From Bacteroidia bacterium (GTDB lineage Bacteria; Bacteroidota; Bacteroidia; Flavobacteriales; Flavobacteriaceae), in NCBI GenBank assembly GCA_030425285.1, contig JAUIAY010000006.1, forward strand, positions 87,478-151,477: 64,000 nucleotides of DNA, in the 5' to 3' direction. Every line of letters starts with the position of its first letter. The first letter of the stretch is position 1. A model generated the notes under the pieces. It was not told the DNA's origin, made no database searches, and saw only the letters and a program-made list of their open reading frames with translations. Shown one piece after another: positions 17,647 through 28,271 of this stretch. The translations under genes and the position numbers were made by a program.

Positions 17647-19596
17647 ATGAAAAAACTATTAGTAATTTGCTTTATTGGTGCTTTTTTATCCTGTAAAAAA
17701 GACGCTAAAGAACCAGTAGTCGAGCTGGCACCCGATATTAAACAGTATACCATTGAACAGTTTATGGACAATGAAGCTGTAGGCAACGGCAGTTTTTCAC
17801 CAGACAATTCTAAATTATTGGTACATAGCAACCGTTCTGGAATCTATAATTTGTATGAAGTCCCTGTAAAAGGCGGTGAATTAAAACCCTTGACACAATC
17901 GGACAGCTCCTCTATTTTTGCTATTTCGTACTTTCCAAAAGATGAACGCATGCTTTTTTCAGCAGATGGCAACGGAGATGAAATCAATCATATCTACTTG
18001 AGAGATACTACAGGAACTGTAACTGATCTTACTCCTGAAAAGGGAGCTAAATCCTCATTCTATGGCTGGAATACTGATAAATCAGGATTTTATTATGGTT
18101 CCAACAAAAGAGATCCTCGCTATTTTGATGTATACGAAATGTCGCTTGAGGACTTCACATCTGATTTAATTTATCAGAACAATGACGGACTTAACTTTAG
18201 CGGAATTTCAAAAAACAAACAGTTCATTGCCCTTTCCCAATCACTAAATACAAATGACTCTGATTTATTTATCTATAACAACGAAACAAAGGAAAAGATT
18301 AAGATAAATGATAGCTTAAGCGGTAACTCTGCACAAGATTTTTCTTTAGACAGTAATACATTTTACTATACTACCGATGATGGTGCGGAGCTTGCCTATT
18401 TAATGTCTTATGACTTAAATTCAGGAGAGAAAACAAAAGTTTTGGAAAGGAATTGGGACATATTGGGAGCAAGCTTCACTGATAAGGGTAATTATATGAC
18501 TGTTTTTGTAAATGATGACGGCAAAAATGCCATAGAGGTGTTTGATTCAAAAACCATGAAACCGATTAGCATGCCTGATTTTGGCTCACAAAGTATTACC
18601 AGTGTATCATTTTCAGATGATGAAAGTTGGATGCGTATGTATGTTGGCGGTTCCAACTCACCTTCAGATTTATATACCTATAATTTTTCAACTAAAGAGC
18701 AGCATAAATTAACCAATGTTCTCAACAAAGAGATCAATCCAGATGATTTGGTCACAGCCAAGGTTATTCGCTACAAATCGTTTGACGGTGTTGAAATCCC
18801 AGCCATTTATTACTTACCGCATCAAGCTACTGAAACCAACAAAGTACCTGCAATGGTTTGGGTGCATGGTGGTCCTGGAGGTCAATCACGTCAAAATTTT
18901 AGTTCACTAATTCAGTATATGGTGAATCATGGGTATGCTGTTTTGGCCGTCAATAATCGTGGCAGTAACGGTTATGGTAAAACCTTCTATCAAATGGATG
19001 ACTTAAATCATGGTGAAAAAGATTTACAGGACTGTGTAGAGGGCAAAAATTGGTTAGCCACCCAACCAGAAATTGACGGTAGTAAAATTGGTATTATTGG
19101 TGGTTCTTATGGCGGTTATATGACTATGGCTGCCCTAACATATGCGCCGGAAGAATTTGACGTAGGTGTCAACATTTTTGGTGTAACCAATTGGTTACGA
19201 ACCTTAAAAAGCATTCCGCCTTATTGGGAATCATTTAGAAAATCATTGTATCTGGAATTGGGTGATCCTTATTCGCAAGATTCCGTGAGGCTTAAAAAAA
19301 TATCGCCTTTATTCCATACTGATAAAGTTACCAAGCCTTTGATTGTTTTACAAGGCGCCCAAGACCCAAGGGTCTTACAGGTTGAATCTGATGAGATTGT
19401 TGCAGGCGTTAAAGCCAATGGTGTTCCTGTTGAATATGTTCTGTTTGAAGATGAAGGGCATGGTTTTGTAAAAAAGGAAAACCAAATTGAAGCCTACAGT
19501 CGTGTCATCAAATTTTTGGACCAATATTTAAAAGAAGTTGACAAACCAGTGGATGGTGAACTACCAGATACAGAAATTGAAGCTGAAAACCAATAA
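17647..19596 (+). CDS. S9 family (prolyl oligopeptidase-type) peptidase, lipoprotein
   Basis: A 649-residue serine peptidase. The N-terminus MKKLLVICFIGAFLSCKK is a lipoprotein signal with acylated Cys16, so it is periplasmic or outer-membrane anchored. A WD40-like propeller spans roughly residues 40-390. The alpha/beta hydrolase domain carries GGSYGGYM with Ser487, LQGAQDPRV (Asp region) and EDEGHGF (His). It likely trims oligopeptides, together with the M1 peptidase encoded in the same gene run. A strong terminator follows at once. Confidence 0.93.
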   Translation: MKKLLVICFIGAFLSCKKDAKEPVVELAPDIKQYTIEQFMDNEAVGNGSFSPDNSKLLVHSNRSGIYNLYEVPVKGGELKPLTQSDSSSIFAISYFPKDERMLFSADGNGDEINHIYLRDTTGTVTDLTPEKGAKSSFYGWNTDKSGFYYGSNKRDPRYFDVYEMSLEDFTSDLIYQNNDGLNFSGISKNKQFIALSQSLNTNDSDLFIYNNETKEKIKINDSLSGNSAQDFSLDSNTFYYTTDDGAELAYLMSYDLNSGEKTKVLERNWDILGASFTDKGNYMTVFVNDDGKNAIEVFDSKTMKPISMPDFGSQSITSVSFSDDESWMRMYVGGSNSPSDLYTYNFSTKEQHKLTNVLNKEINPDDLVTAKVIRYKSFDGVEIPAIYYLPHQATETNKVPAMVWVHGGPGGQSRQNFSSLIQYMVNHGYAVLAVNNRGSNGYGKTFYQMDDLNHGEKDLQDCVEGKNWLATQPEIDGSKIGIIGGSYGGYMTMAALTYAPEEFDVGVNIFGVTNWLRTLKSIPPYWESFRKSLYLELGDPYSQDSVRLKKISPLFHTDKVTKPLIVLQGAQDPRVLQVESDEIVAGVKANGVPVEYVLFEDEGHGFVKKENQIEAYSRVIKFLDQYLKEVDKPVDGELPDTEIEAENQ

Positions 19597-19597
19597 T

Positions 19598-19627
19598 AAA
19601 AGAGCCCTGAATATTCAGGGCTCTTTT
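19598..19627. terminator. rho-independent terminator between convergent genes
   Basis: AAAAGAGCCCTGAA and TTCAGGGCTCTTTT form a long stem with a minimal loop. A and T runs on both sides allow use by the S9 peptidase gene (+) and the FNR-like gene (-). Confidence 0.9.
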
Positions 19628-20303
19628 ATTCTACGCGTTTAAGACCTTCTATATCATCAATCTTTATCTGTTTCCCAGAGGTAGAAATGAATCCATCTTT
19701 TTTCAATTGAGAGAGTATTCTTATAGCTGATTCCGTAGCAGTACCAACAACATTAGCATAATCCTCACGAGATAAAATAACACTCAAAAAACCATCTTTG
19801 TTGCTCCCAAAATGCTCATGAATATATAGCAATGTTTCAGCCATACGTTGTTTTACAGACTTTTGGGCCATGTTTACAATCACATTGTCACTTTCTTTTA
19901 AGTCATGCGCCATTTGCTGTAACACATCCATAGAGAAATTGGCATTGTTTTGAAGATCATTTATAATCTCGCTTCTTGGAATAAAACATACTTCCATGTC
20001 ATTCAAGGCAACAGCACTTAAATTTGCTGACTCGTTACCTATCAAAGATCGTTGACCTAACAAATCGCCTTTTACAACTAACTTGACAATTTGGTCTTTT
20101 CCATTAGCGCTTAATTTTGATAATTTACAGATACCATCCTTAACACAGAATACACCATTTAATGTGTCACCTTCTTCAAAAATAACTTCTCCTTTTTTTA
20201 TCACTTTAGATGTTTTACAAGCAGAAATCCTTAACAATTCATCTTTAGTCAGTGCCTTAAGGGAATTAAATTGCCTAATAATACATTGTTCACATTTGTT
20301 CAT
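19626..20303 (-). CDS. Crp/Fnr family regulator, FNR-like with N-terminal cysteines
   Basis: A 225-residue regulator with an N-terminal cyclic-nucleotide-like beta-roll and a C-terminal HTH_Crp domain (LSREDYANVVGTATESAIRILSQL is the recognition region). Cysteines at residues 4, 7 and 29, plus later Cys in VFCVKDGICKL, are the kind of set that binds an oxygen-sensitive 4Fe-4S cluster in FNR; which of them are ligands is inference. It is divergent from the cbb3 oxidase operon, with an FNR-like box between. It probably activates microaerobic respiration genes and hemN. Confidence 0.9.
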   Translation of the reverse strand: MNKCEQCIIRQFNSLKALTKDELLRISACKTSKVIKKGEVIFEEGDTLNGVFCVKDGICKLSKLSANGKDQIVKLVVKGDLLGQRSLIGNESANLSAVALNDMEVCFIPRSEIINDLQNNANFSMDVLQQMAHDLKESDNVIVNMAQKSVKQRMAETLLYIHEHFGSNKDGFLSVILSREDYANVVGTATESAIRILSQLKKDGFISTSGKQIKIDDIEGLKRVE

Positions 20304-20338
20304 ACCTGTTTATTGACTTCAGTAAAATTAACTAAAAC

Positions 20339-20352
20339 ATGACAAATATCAT
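20339..20352. promoter_or_regulatory. FNR-like box upstream of ccoI
   Basis: ATGACAAATATCAT resembles the FNR box (TTGAT-N4-ATCAA) with 5-4-5 spacing. Its centre is 36.5 bp from the last base of GACTTTTG (20375-20382), a 7/8 match to the -7 consensus TAnnTTTG. The reverse complement differs at one base from the box before hemN at 31410-31423. Confidence 0.8.
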
Positions 20353-20407
20353 ATTTTAAGTTCACTTCATTTGTGACTTTTGTTACAGGTATAAATGAGC
20401 AAATATT

Positions 20408-22852
20408 ATGGACAAGGTTTCTTGTTTCCACTGTGGTGATTTATGTAACTCTGAACAAATTACTTATGACAACAAATCATTCTGCTGTAATGGTTGTAAA
20501 ACGGTCTATGAAATTTTTTCAGAAAACGATTTAACCTGCTATTACGATTTACAATCGGCACCAGGCAGTACTCCCAAAGGAATTCAAGGAAAATATGATT
20601 TCTTATCACAAGAAAACATTATTGAAAAACTCACGGAGTTTAACGACGGTCGCAACCAAATAGTAACACTCTATATTCCACATATACACTGTAGCTCTTG
20701 TATTTGGATATTGGAAAATCTGAATAAGTTAAACACAAACATCAGTGCTTCACAGGTTAACTTTGGAAAAAAAACTGTACGAGTTACATATAACAGCACT
20801 AATTTTTCATTAAAGGATTTGGTTCTTTTGTTAAGTTCTATTGGCTATGAGCCCTATATCTCTTTAGAAGATTTTCAAACGGGAAAAAAATCTATTAATA
20901 GACAACTGATTTATAAACTAGGTGTTGCTGGTTTTGCATTTGGCAATGTCATGTTTTTATCATTTCCAGAATACTTTGAAGTTGGTGAATATTGGCTGGA
21001 ACAATACAAACATCTCTTCCGTTGGCTTATGTTCGCTTTTTCCTTACCTGTAGTTTTTTATGCGGGACAAGATTATTTTATTTCAGCTTTCAAAGGTCTT
21101 CGTTCAAAACTTCTGAACATTGATGTTCCCATTGCATTAGGAATAGCAGTTTTATTCATAAGAAGTACTGTTGAGATAATGTTTGATTTAGGGTCTGGTT
21201 TTTTTGACAGCCTTACTGGTTTAGTATTCTTTTTGTTACTTGGAAAATTCTTTCAACAGAAAACTTACTCATTTTTATCTTTTGAACGAGACTATAAATC
21301 CTACTTCCCAATTGCCGTAACTAAATTAGAGCAAGGTGAAGAAATTCCAACCCAGGTTTATGATATTAAGAAAGGTGACAGATTACTCATTAGAAATGAA
21401 GAATTAATCCCTGTTGATGGGATTCTTATAAATGGTAAAGCACGTATTGATTATAGTTTTGTAACTGGTGAATCGGAAACTGTTAGCAAACAATCTGGTG
21501 ACAAGCTTTTTGCTGGTGGCAAACAAACGTCTGGTGTTATTGAGATGGAGACTCTCAAGTCTGTTGAACAAAGCTATTTAACTCAATTGTGGAGTAATGA
21601 CGTCTTCAATAAAAATAAGGAAAGTGGTTTTACAACACTCACTAACGCCATAAGTAAGCGGTTTACAATTGCAGTTTTAACAATCGCTATCTTGGCTACA
21701 TCTTACTGGTTAATTGTTGACGCATCAAAGGCTATGAATGTCTTTACTGCTGTGTTGATCATTGCTTGCCCATGTGCTATTGCCTTATCAGCACCTTTTA
21801 CTTATGGTAACTTACTGCGTATTTTCGGAAAGTTAAAATTCTATGTCAAGAATGCTTCGGTTATTGAACAATTGGCTCATATCAATACCATTATTTTCGA
21901 TAAAACGGGTACTATCACCTCCAACAAAAAAAGCACCGCTACATATGAAGGTGATACCCTATCCCCTTCTGAAGAAATTCTTTTAAAGAATACCTTACGT
22001 AGTTCTAATCATCCATTAAGCAGAACGCTTTACGACATTTTAGATGAACATAATATTATTTCCTTAAATCATTTTCAGGAATATGTGGGTAAAGGCATTG
22101 AAGCAACATATAATAACGATTCTATTAAAATAGGTTCGGCGGCGTTTGTTGGGCAAATGGATACTTCTGTTTTAAACACAACTGTTCATATTAGTTCTAA
22201 TAACCAATATAAAGGCAAATACACCTTTTACAATAGCTATAGAAAAGGTATTTCTAAACTTTTTAATAAACTGAAGAAACATTTTGATTTGGTGATTTTA
22301 TCTGGAGATAATGAAGGGGAATTAGAAAATCTAAAAAAATTATTGCCTTCAAAGACCAAATTGATTTTCAACCAGAAACCAGACGATAAATTGGAATACA
22401 TAAAGTACCATCAAACTGAAGGTGCCAAAGTCCTTATGGTTGGAGATGGATTAAATGATGCTGGAGCTTTAGCACAAAGTGATGTGGGAATAGCCATATC
22501 AGAAAATGTCAATGTATTTTCTCCAGCGTGCGATGCTATTTTAGACGCTTCTAAGTTTGATAAACTATATCATTTTATCAAGACTTCAAAGCAAGCTATC
22601 ACCATTATTAAATGGAGCTTTCTCCTATCATTTATTTATAACATTATAGGCTTATACTTTGCTGTTACTGGTCAACTAGCACCTGTTATCGCAGCCATAT
22701 TAATGCCTTTGAGCTCTATAAGTATTGTTGTATTTACAACTATAGCTACAAACATTTTAGGAAAAAGATTAAGAAAACCCAAACATGATAAAAATCATAT
22801 TTTAAAAAATCAATCGCACGTAATTTTGAACCATAACTTCAAACAGGTATGA
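20408..22852 (+). CDS. ccoI: copper-translocating P-type ATPase of the cbb3 locus
   Basis: Exports or delivers copper for assembly of the CuB centre of cbb3 oxidase. It has 814 residues. The N-terminus has a Cys-rich zinc-ribbon-like domain (CFHCGDLC and FCCNGC) typical of CcoI. An HMA domain with HCSSC follows (Cys near residues 94 and 97). The membrane CPC motif is in IIACPCAIALSAP (about residue 454), the phosphorylation loop is DKTGTIT (about 497), and GDGLNDAGALAQSDVGIAI comes later. It overlaps ccoS by 4 nt and opens the oxidase operon. Confidence 0.95.
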   Translation: MDKVSCFHCGDLCNSEQITYDNKSFCCNGCKTVYEIFSENDLTCYYDLQSAPGSTPKGIQGKYDFLSQENIIEKLTEFNDGRNQIVTLYIPHIHCSSCIWILENLNKLNTNISASQVNFGKKTVRVTYNSTNFSLKDLVLLLSSIGYEPYISLEDFQTGKKSINRQLIYKLGVAGFAFGNVMFLSFPEYFEVGEYWLEQYKHLFRWLMFAFSLPVVFYAGQDYFISAFKGLRSKLLNIDVPIALGIAVLFIRSTVEIMFDLGSGFFDSLTGLVFFLLLGKFFQQKTYSFLSFERDYKSYFPIAVTKLEQGEEIPTQVYDIKKGDRLLIRNEELIPVDGILINGKARIDYSFVTGESETVSKQSGDKLFAGGKQTSGVIEMETLKSVEQSYLTQLWSNDVFNKNKESGFTTLTNAISKRFTIAVLTIAILATSYWLIVDASKAMNVFTAVLIIACPCAIALSAPFTYGNLLRIFGKLKFYVKNASVIEQLAHINTIIFDKTGTITSNKKSTATYEGDTLSPSEEILLKNTLRSSNHPLSRTLYDILDEHNIISLNHFQEYVGKGIEATYNNDSIKIGSAAFVGQMDTSVLNTTVHISSNNQYKGKYTFYNSYRKGISKLFNKLKKHFDLVILSGDNEGELENLKKLLPSKTKLIFNQKPDDKLEYIKYHQTEGAKVLMVGDGLNDAGALAQSDVGIAISENVNVFSPACDAILDASKFDKLYHFIKTSKQAITIIKWSFLLSFIYNIIGLYFAVTGQLAPVIAAILMPLSSISIVVFTTIATNILGKRLRKPKHDKNHILKNQSHVILNHNFKQV

Positions 22853-23037
22853 GTGTTATATATATTTTATTAAGCATCAGTGTTATTGTTGCTATTGTAT
22901 TTTTTGCTGCATTTATTCTTGCGGTAAAGAAAGGACAATATGATGACAGTTACACGCCTTCAGTAAGAATGCTCTTTGAAGACGAATTAATAAAAGAGCA
23001 AAAAAAACCATCTATTAAAACCAAAAAGACTAATTAA
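22849..23037 (+). CDS. ccoS: cbb3-type oxidase assembly protein CcoS
   Basis: A 62-residue protein with one N-terminal transmembrane helix, then a short polar tail containing [11 protein letters not shown]. CcoS is required for cofactor insertion into cbb3 oxidase. Its start overlaps the end of ccoI by 4 nt (ATGA), indicating translational coupling. Confidence 0.92.
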   Translation: MSVIYILLSISVIVAIVFFAAFILAVKKGQYDDSYTPSVRMLFEDELIKEQKKPSIKTKKTN

Positions 23038-23042
23038 TTATT

Positions 23043-25238
23043 ATGGAAGTTCAACAGTTTCATTACGATAACAAAATCGTTAAAAATTTCCTTTATGCAA
23101 CCATGCTTTGGGGAGTTGTAGGTATGTTGGTAGGATTACTACTGGCATTTATGTTTTTATTTCCAAACCTCACTGACGGCATTTCCTGGTTGAGTTTTGG
23201 ACGATTAAGACCATTACATACTAACGCGGTTATTTTTGCATTTGTGGGTAATGCCATTTTTGCGGGTGTTTATTATTCTTCTCAACGCTTATTAAAAGCC
23301 CGTATGGCCAGTGACCTATTGAGTAAAATTAACTTTTGGGGTTGGCAGCTCATTATTGTAGGAGCTGCAATAACACTACCTTTAGGTTACACCACATCAA
23401 AGGAATATGCTGAACTGGAATGGCCATTTGATATCGCCATAGCTTTGGTTTGGGTAGTTTTTGGCTGGAACTTAATTGCTACCATTTTAAAACGAAGACA
23501 ACGCCATTTGTATGTAGCACTTTGGTTTTACATTGCTACGTTTGTAACAGTTGCCGTACTTCACATATTCAACAGTTTAGAATTACCTGTTAATGCCTTG
23601 AAAAGTTATTCGGTGTATGCTGGTGTCCAAGATGCTTTGGTTCAATGGTGGTACGGTCATAACGCCGTAGCATTCTTTTTAACAACACCTTTTTTAGGTT
23701 TGATGTACTACTTTGTTCCAAAGGCAGCGAATAGACCTATATATTCCTACAGACTGTCTATTGTACATTTTTGGTCATTAATATTTATCTATATCTGGGC
23801 TGGGCCTCACCATCTATTATACACAGCACTTCCTGAATGGGCTCAAAACTTAGGTGTTGCTTTTTCAGTGATGTTGTTAATGCCTTCTTGGGGTGGTATG
23901 ATAAATGGTCTATTAACATTACGTGGTGCTTGGGATAAAGTTCGTACAGATCCTGTTTTAAAGTTTATGGTCGTCGCTATTACAGGTTATGGTATGGCAA
24001 CCTTTGAAGGTCCCATGCTTTCATTAAAAACCATGAATGCCATGGCGCATTTTACTGATTGGATTATTGCACACGTACACGTTGGTGCCTTGGCGTGGAA
24101 TGGCTTCCTAACCTTTGGTATGATATACTATTTAGTGCCTCGATTATTTAAAACTAAACTTCATTCTACAGCTTTGGCCAATTTACACTTCTGGGTAGGC
24201 ACCTTGGGTATTATTTTGTATGCCTTGCCAATGTATGTTGCTGGTTTTACTCAATGGGCTATGTGGAAACAATTTAATCCAGATGGTACATTGGTATATG
24301 GAAACTTTTTAGAAACCGTCACCGAAATCATCCCGATGTACTGGATGCGTGCTATAGGCGGGACACTTTTCATCACCGGAATGCTTATTATGATTTACAA
24401 TGTGATTGTAACCATAAAATCAGGTAGTAAGGTATCAGACGAGCTAGCTGAAGCTCCTGCTCTACAACGTGTTTCAAAACACCGTGTTGCAGGCGAAGGA
24501 TGGCATACGTGGTTAGAACGCAAACCTATCAAATTGACTATTTGGGCAACCATTGCCATTTTAATTGGTGGTATTGTTCAAATTGTACCAACCATTATGG
24601 TTAAGTCCAACATTCCAACCATTACTAGTGTGAAACCCTATACGCCTTTAGAGTTAGAAGGTCGTGATATTTATATCCGTGAAGGTTGCGTAGGTTGTCA
24701 CTCACAGATGATTAGACCATTTAGGGATGAAGTAGAGCGCTATGGCGAATACTCCAAAGCTGGTGAATATGTTTATGACCATCCATTCTTGTGGGGAAGT
24801 AAACGTACAGGACCAGATCTACATCGTGTTGGTGGTAAGTATTCTGACAATTGGCATTTAAACCACATGTACGATCCACAAAGTACCTCATCTGGTTCCA
24901 TCATGCCAGCCTATCAGTGGTTAATCCGAAATGAATTGGATAAATCGCAAACAGAAGCCAAGATGCGTGCTATGGTTAAACTAGGGGTTCCTTACAACGA
25001 AGAAGATATTGCTAATGCACAATCAAATATGTTGGAACAGGGAACACAAATAGAGAAAAACCTATACAATGACCCTGATTTTGAAGAAACATACGAAGCC
25101 GACAAAAAAGCTGGAGGGCCTGATTTTGTTGAAATGCGTAATCGTGAAATAGTAGCACTTATCGCCTATTTGCAGCGATTGGGAACGGACATTAAAGTAA
25201 CCGATTTAAAAGAAACAGAAGCAACCACTCAAAAATAA
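23043..25238 (+). CDS. ccoNO: fused cbb3 cytochrome c oxidase subunits I and II (CcoN-CcoO)
   Basis: A 731-residue fusion. Residues 1-490 are the heme-copper oxidase core with about 12-14 membrane helices; [19 protein letters not shown] and [13 protein letters not shown] hold heme/CuB histidines. Residues 500-731 are the membrane-anchored monoheme cytochrome CcoO; heme c is bound by CVGCH at 549-553, followed by [18 protein letters not shown] and the axial Met region [11 protein letters not shown]. The fused form is known in Bacteroidota. It is the high-affinity terminal oxidase for low oxygen. Confidence 0.96.
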   Translation: MEVQQFHYDNKIVKNFLYATMLWGVVGMLVGLLLAFMFLFPNLTDGISWLSFGRLRPLHTNAVIFAFVGNAIFAGVYYSSQRLLKARMASDLLSKINFWGWQLIIVGAAITLPLGYTTSKEYAELEWPFDIAIALVWVVFGWNLIATILKRRQRHLYVALWFYIATFVTVAVLHIFNSLELPVNALKSYSVYAGVQDALVQWWYGHNAVAFFLTTPFLGLMYYFVPKAANRPIYSYRLSIVHFWSLIFIYIWAGPHHLLYTALPEWAQNLGVAFSVMLLMPSWGGMINGLLTLRGAWDKVRTDPVLKFMVVAITGYGMATFEGPMLSLKTMNAMAHFTDWIIAHVHVGALAWNGFLTFGMIYYLVPRLFKTKLHSTALANLHFWVGTLGIILYALPMYVAGFTQWAMWKQFNPDGTLVYGNFLETVTEIIPMYWMRAIGGTLFITGMLIMIYNVIVTIKSGSKVSDELAEAPALQRVSKHRVAGEGWHTWLERKPIKLTIWATIAILIGGIVQIVPTIMVKSNIPTITSVKPYTPLELEGRDIYIREGCVGCHSQMIRPFRDEVERYGEYSKAGEYVYDHPFLWGSKRTGPDLHRVGGKYSDNWHLNHMYDPQSTSSGSIMPAYQWLIRNELDKSQTEAKMRAMVKLGVPYNEEDIANAQSNMLEQGTQIEKNLYNDPDFEETYEADKKAGGPDFVEMRNREIVALIAYLQRLGTDIKVTDLKETEATTQK

Positions 25239-25242
25239 GACT

Positions 25243-25428
25243 ATGCTGAAATTTGTAAAAAACCACATGGAGAGTATCACAGGAATAGAAATCTATCCCA
25301 TTATCTCACTTTTGATCTTTTTCATCTTTTTTGTCGTGTTATTTTGGTGGGTTTTCACCGCTAAAAAGGACTACATTAAGACTGTAAGCAACATTCCATT
25401 AGATAACCAAAACCAAACTGAATTATGA
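25243..25428 (+). CDS. ccoQ: cbb3 oxidase subunit CcoQ-like
   Basis: 61 residues with a single transmembrane helix (ISLLIFFIFFVVLFWWVFTAKK), then a short cytosolic tail, as in CcoQ/FixQ. It lies between ccoNO and ccoP and overlaps ccoP by 4 nt. The identification rests on size, topology and context because CcoQ sequences are poorly conserved. Confidence 0.82.
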   Translation: MLKFVKNHMESITGIEIYPIISLLIFFIFFVVLFWWVFTAKKDYIKTVSNIPLDNQNQTEL

Positions 25429-26387
25429 AATCGTTATTCCCATCTTGGATAAGAGTTCCTGTTTTATTCTTTATAATTTTTGGACTCATTGAATATTTTA
25501 TTGATTCAGGCGCGAAGCCTGCATTCATGGAACAACCTGCCATTATGCTATTTCTGGTTTTGGTATTGGTTATTTTGGTGGCTATTGAAGCTATTGTTAG
25601 CTCAATGGATAACATCCTGTACCAAAGTCTTGATGAAGCTGGCAAAGCGCGCTACAAAGCAGAAAAAGAAAAACCATCAAAATTTGCCACGTGGATACAA
25701 AATACCTATAAAAAGTTATTGAGACAAAAGCCTGTTGAAGAAGAACATGAAATAATTTTAGACCACAATTATGATGGCATACGTGAACTGGATAACGATT
25801 TACCACCATGGTGGCTTTATGGCTTTTACGCATCCATAATCTTTGGTGCTATTTATCTAATAAAGTATCATGTTTTCAATGGTGATAATCAATATGATGA
25901 ACTGGAAACAGAGTACGCCGAAGCCAAAATTGCCATAGAAGAATATAAACGAACAGCCAAAGACTTGGTTGATATCAATACCGTAACAGTCTTAACCGAT
26001 GCAGCCGACCTTAAAGCTGGTCAAGCTGTTTTTGAAACCAACTGTGTGGCCTGCCACATGACTGATGGTGGCGGTGGTATTGGTCCTAATCTTACTGACA
26101 AGTATTGGATACTAGGCGGTGGAATTAAAAACATTTTCAATACTGTTTCCGAAGGCGGTCGTAATGGTAAAGGTATGATTGCTTGGAAACAAAGTCTAAA
26201 ACCTTCAGAAATTGCACAGGTATCTAGTTATGTATTACAATTTCAAGGCACTACACCAGCAAAACCAAAAGATCCTGAAGGTGATATTTGGGTTGATGAA
26301 AATGCCCCTGAAGCAGACATTCCTACTGAAGAAATGGAAATTAAAACCGACTCTGTCATTTCAATCGAAAAAGAACCTATTAATTAA
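25425..26387 (+). CDS. ccoP: cbb3 oxidase subunit III (CcoP) with a single heme c motif
   Basis: 320 residues. The N-terminus holds two membrane segments, and a later helix WWLYGFYASIIFGAIYLI follows the CcoP_N motif YDGIRELDNDLPPWW. Only one CxxCH is present (CVACH, residues 207-211), with the Met ligand region KGMIAWKQSL. Classical CcoP has two hemes, so this is a monoheme form with an extra N-terminal hydrophobic domain. An acidic C-terminal tail follows. It receives electrons from soluble cytochrome c and passes them to CcoNO. Confidence 0.93.
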   Translation: MKSLFPSWIRVPVLFFIIFGLIEYFIDSGAKPAFMEQPAIMLFLVLVLVILVAIEAIVSSMDNILYQSLDEAGKARYKAEKEKPSKFATWIQNTYKKLLRQKPVEEEHEIILDHNYDGIRELDNDLPPWWLYGFYASIIFGAIYLIKYHVFNGDNQYDELETEYAEAKIAIEEYKRTAKDLVDINTVTVLTDAADLKAGQAVFETNCVACHMTDGGGGIGPNLTDKYWILGGGIKNIFNTVSEGGRNGKGMIAWKQSLKPSEIAQVSSYVLQFQGTTPAKPKDPEGDIWVDENAPEADIPTEEMEIKTDSVISIEKEPIN

Positions 26388-26392
26388 AACAC

Positions 26393-27817
26393 GTGGAAAC
26401 TCCAGAAAACGAATCATTTAGAGATTCTATTGGTACCATCACAGAAGAAGGGAAACGTGCTTGGGTCTATCCCAAAAAACCCAGCGGTCCTTTGTATGAA
26501 AAACGCAAAATAGTGAGCTATTTTTTATTGGCTTTTCTATTTGCCGCACCTTTCATTAAAATTAATGGCAACCAATTTCTGATGTTCAATGTATTGGAGC
26601 GTCGCTTCAATATTTTTGGGTTTCCTTTTTGGCCACAGGACTTTCATCTTTTTGTAATCTCCATGATTATTGGTGTTGTCTTTGTCACTCTTTTCACTGT
26701 TGGCTTCGGCCGCATTTTTTGTGGTTGGATCTGCCCGCAAACTATTTTTATGGAAATGGTTTTTAGACGGATAGAATATTGGATTGAAGGTGACAGAAAT
26801 AAACAACGTAAACTGGATAAGCAAAAATGGGATGCCGAAAAAATTAGAAAACGCTTATTAAAATGGTTTATCTTTTTAGTTATCTCATTCCTGATTGCTA
26901 ATATCTTTCTAGCCTATTTAATTGGAAGTGATAAACTCCTGAAATATGTAACCGACGGACCTACACAACATTTAGGCACTTTATTGCCGTTGATTATTTT
27001 CACAGCCGTGTTCTACTTTGTATTCGCTTGGTTCAGAGAACAGGTTTGTATTATAGCTTGCCCGTACGGACGACTACAAGGGGTGCTTTTGGACAACAAA
27101 TCTATTGTTGTAGCTTATGATCACAAGCGAGGTGAAGGCGAAAATGGTCGTAAGAAATTCAGAAAGAATGAAGACCGTGAAGCATTGGGTCATGGAGACT
27201 GTATTGATTGTTTGCAATGTGTTCACGTATGTCCAACAGGTATCGATATTAGAAATGGTACACAACTGGAATGTGTAAACTGTACCGCCTGTATTGATGA
27301 GTGTGACCATATTATGGAAAGTATCAATTTACCAAAGGGTCTAATTCGTTATGCCAGTGAAGATGAAATTGAAAAGAAAGAGAAATTCAAGCTCACTGCA
27401 CGAATGAAAGGATATATTGCTGTTTTGGTAATTTTAATAGGTGTTTTGATTGGCATGCTTTTAATTAGAAATGATGTGGAGGCCAGAGTGCTCCGCTTAC
27501 CAGGTCAACTTTACGAGCACAAAGAAAACAATATAATCAGTAATGTATTTACATATAAACTTGTCAACAAAACGGTTCACGAAATTGAAAACGTACATTT
27601 CAAATTACGCAAATATGAAGGAACCATTAATGTGGTATCCCATTCAGATAATATTGTGATACCCGAAGAAGGCCTTGCAGAAGGCACCTTATTTATTGAA
27701 ATTAATAAAAATCAGCTATCTGGGGATAAAAACAAACTGTTTATTGATGTTTACAGTGGTGATAAACTCATTGAAACCACCACAGTAAACTTTTTAGGGC
27801 CTAGAAGTTATAATTAG
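26393..27817 (+). CDS. ccoG: cytochrome c oxidase accessory protein CcoG (polyferredoxin)
   Basis: 474 residues starting with GTG at 26393, 5 nt after the ccoP stop. The N-terminal half has membrane helices and a FGRIFCGWICPQTIFMEMVF NapH/NosR-like block. Two ferredoxin clusters follow: CIDCLQCVHVCPTG (about residues 269-282) and CVNCTACIDECD (about 293-304). The C-terminal Ig-like FixG domain (residues about 370-474) is present. CcoG is a cupric reductase involved in copper delivery to cbb3 oxidase. Confidence 0.95.
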   Translation: METPENESFRDSIGTITEEGKRAWVYPKKPSGPLYEKRKIVSYFLLAFLFAAPFIKINGNQFLMFNVLERRFNIFGFPFWPQDFHLFVISMIIGVVFVTLFTVGFGRIFCGWICPQTIFMEMVFRRIEYWIEGDRNKQRKLDKQKWDAEKIRKRLLKWFIFLVISFLIANIFLAYLIGSDKLLKYVTDGPTQHLGTLLPLIIFTAVFYFVFAWFREQVCIIACPYGRLQGVLLDNKSIVVAYDHKRGEGENGRKKFRKNEDREALGHGDCIDCLQCVHVCPTGIDIRNGTQLECVNCTACIDECDHIMESINLPKGLIRYASEDEIEKKEKFKLTARMKGYIAVLVILIGVLIGMLLIRNDVEARVLRLPGQLYEHKENNIISNVFTYKLVNKTVHEIENVHFKLRKYEGTINVVSHSDNIVIPEEGLAEGTLFIEINKNQLSGDKNKLFIDVYSGDKLIETTTVNFLGPRSYN

Positions 27818-27824
27818 AACTATT

Positions 27825-28271
27825 ATGAAAATTAATTGGGGAACAGGCATTGTCATTGCTTTTATAGGCTTTATTGGTTTTATCATGTATTTCGTGATTA
27901 ACATGAACACCAATAAAAAGTATGATACTGATTTAGTAACAGAAGATTACTATAGACAAGAATTGGAATTTCAAAATGATATCAATAAAGTTGCGAATTC
28001 TAAAAATTTAGAAAAAAACATCCGTTATAAAAAAACGGATGAAGGCTTAATCATTGAATTTCCTGAAACACTTAAAGCAGAAAACATTACAGGAAAAGTG
28101 TTCCTATACAGACCATCTAATAAACAATTTGACTTCGAAACAGACATTTCCTTGTCAAACCACAATTTGCTCATACCTGACAAACGTTTATTGGATGGTC
28201 GCTGGAACATTAAAGTAGATTGGCAATATAACAGAAAATCATATCTATTCAAAAAAGAAATTGTTTACTAA
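27825..28271 (+). CDS. ccoH: FixH family protein (CcoH)
   Basis: 148 residues with one N-terminal transmembrane helix (GIVIAFIGFIGFIMYFVI) and a periplasmic beta domain (FQNDINKVANSKN ... VFLYRPSNKQFDFE), as in FixH/CcoH, a stable assembly partner of cbb3 oxidase. It is immediately followed by the safE-like gene (stop and start adjacent). Confidence 0.9.
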   Translation: MKINWGTGIVIAFIGFIGFIMYFVINMNTNKKYDTDLVTEDYYRQELEFQNDINKVANSKNLEKNIRYKKTDEGLIIEFPETLKAENITGKVFLYRPSNKQFDFETDISLSNHNLLIPDKRLLDGRWNIKVDWQYNRKSYLFKKEIVY

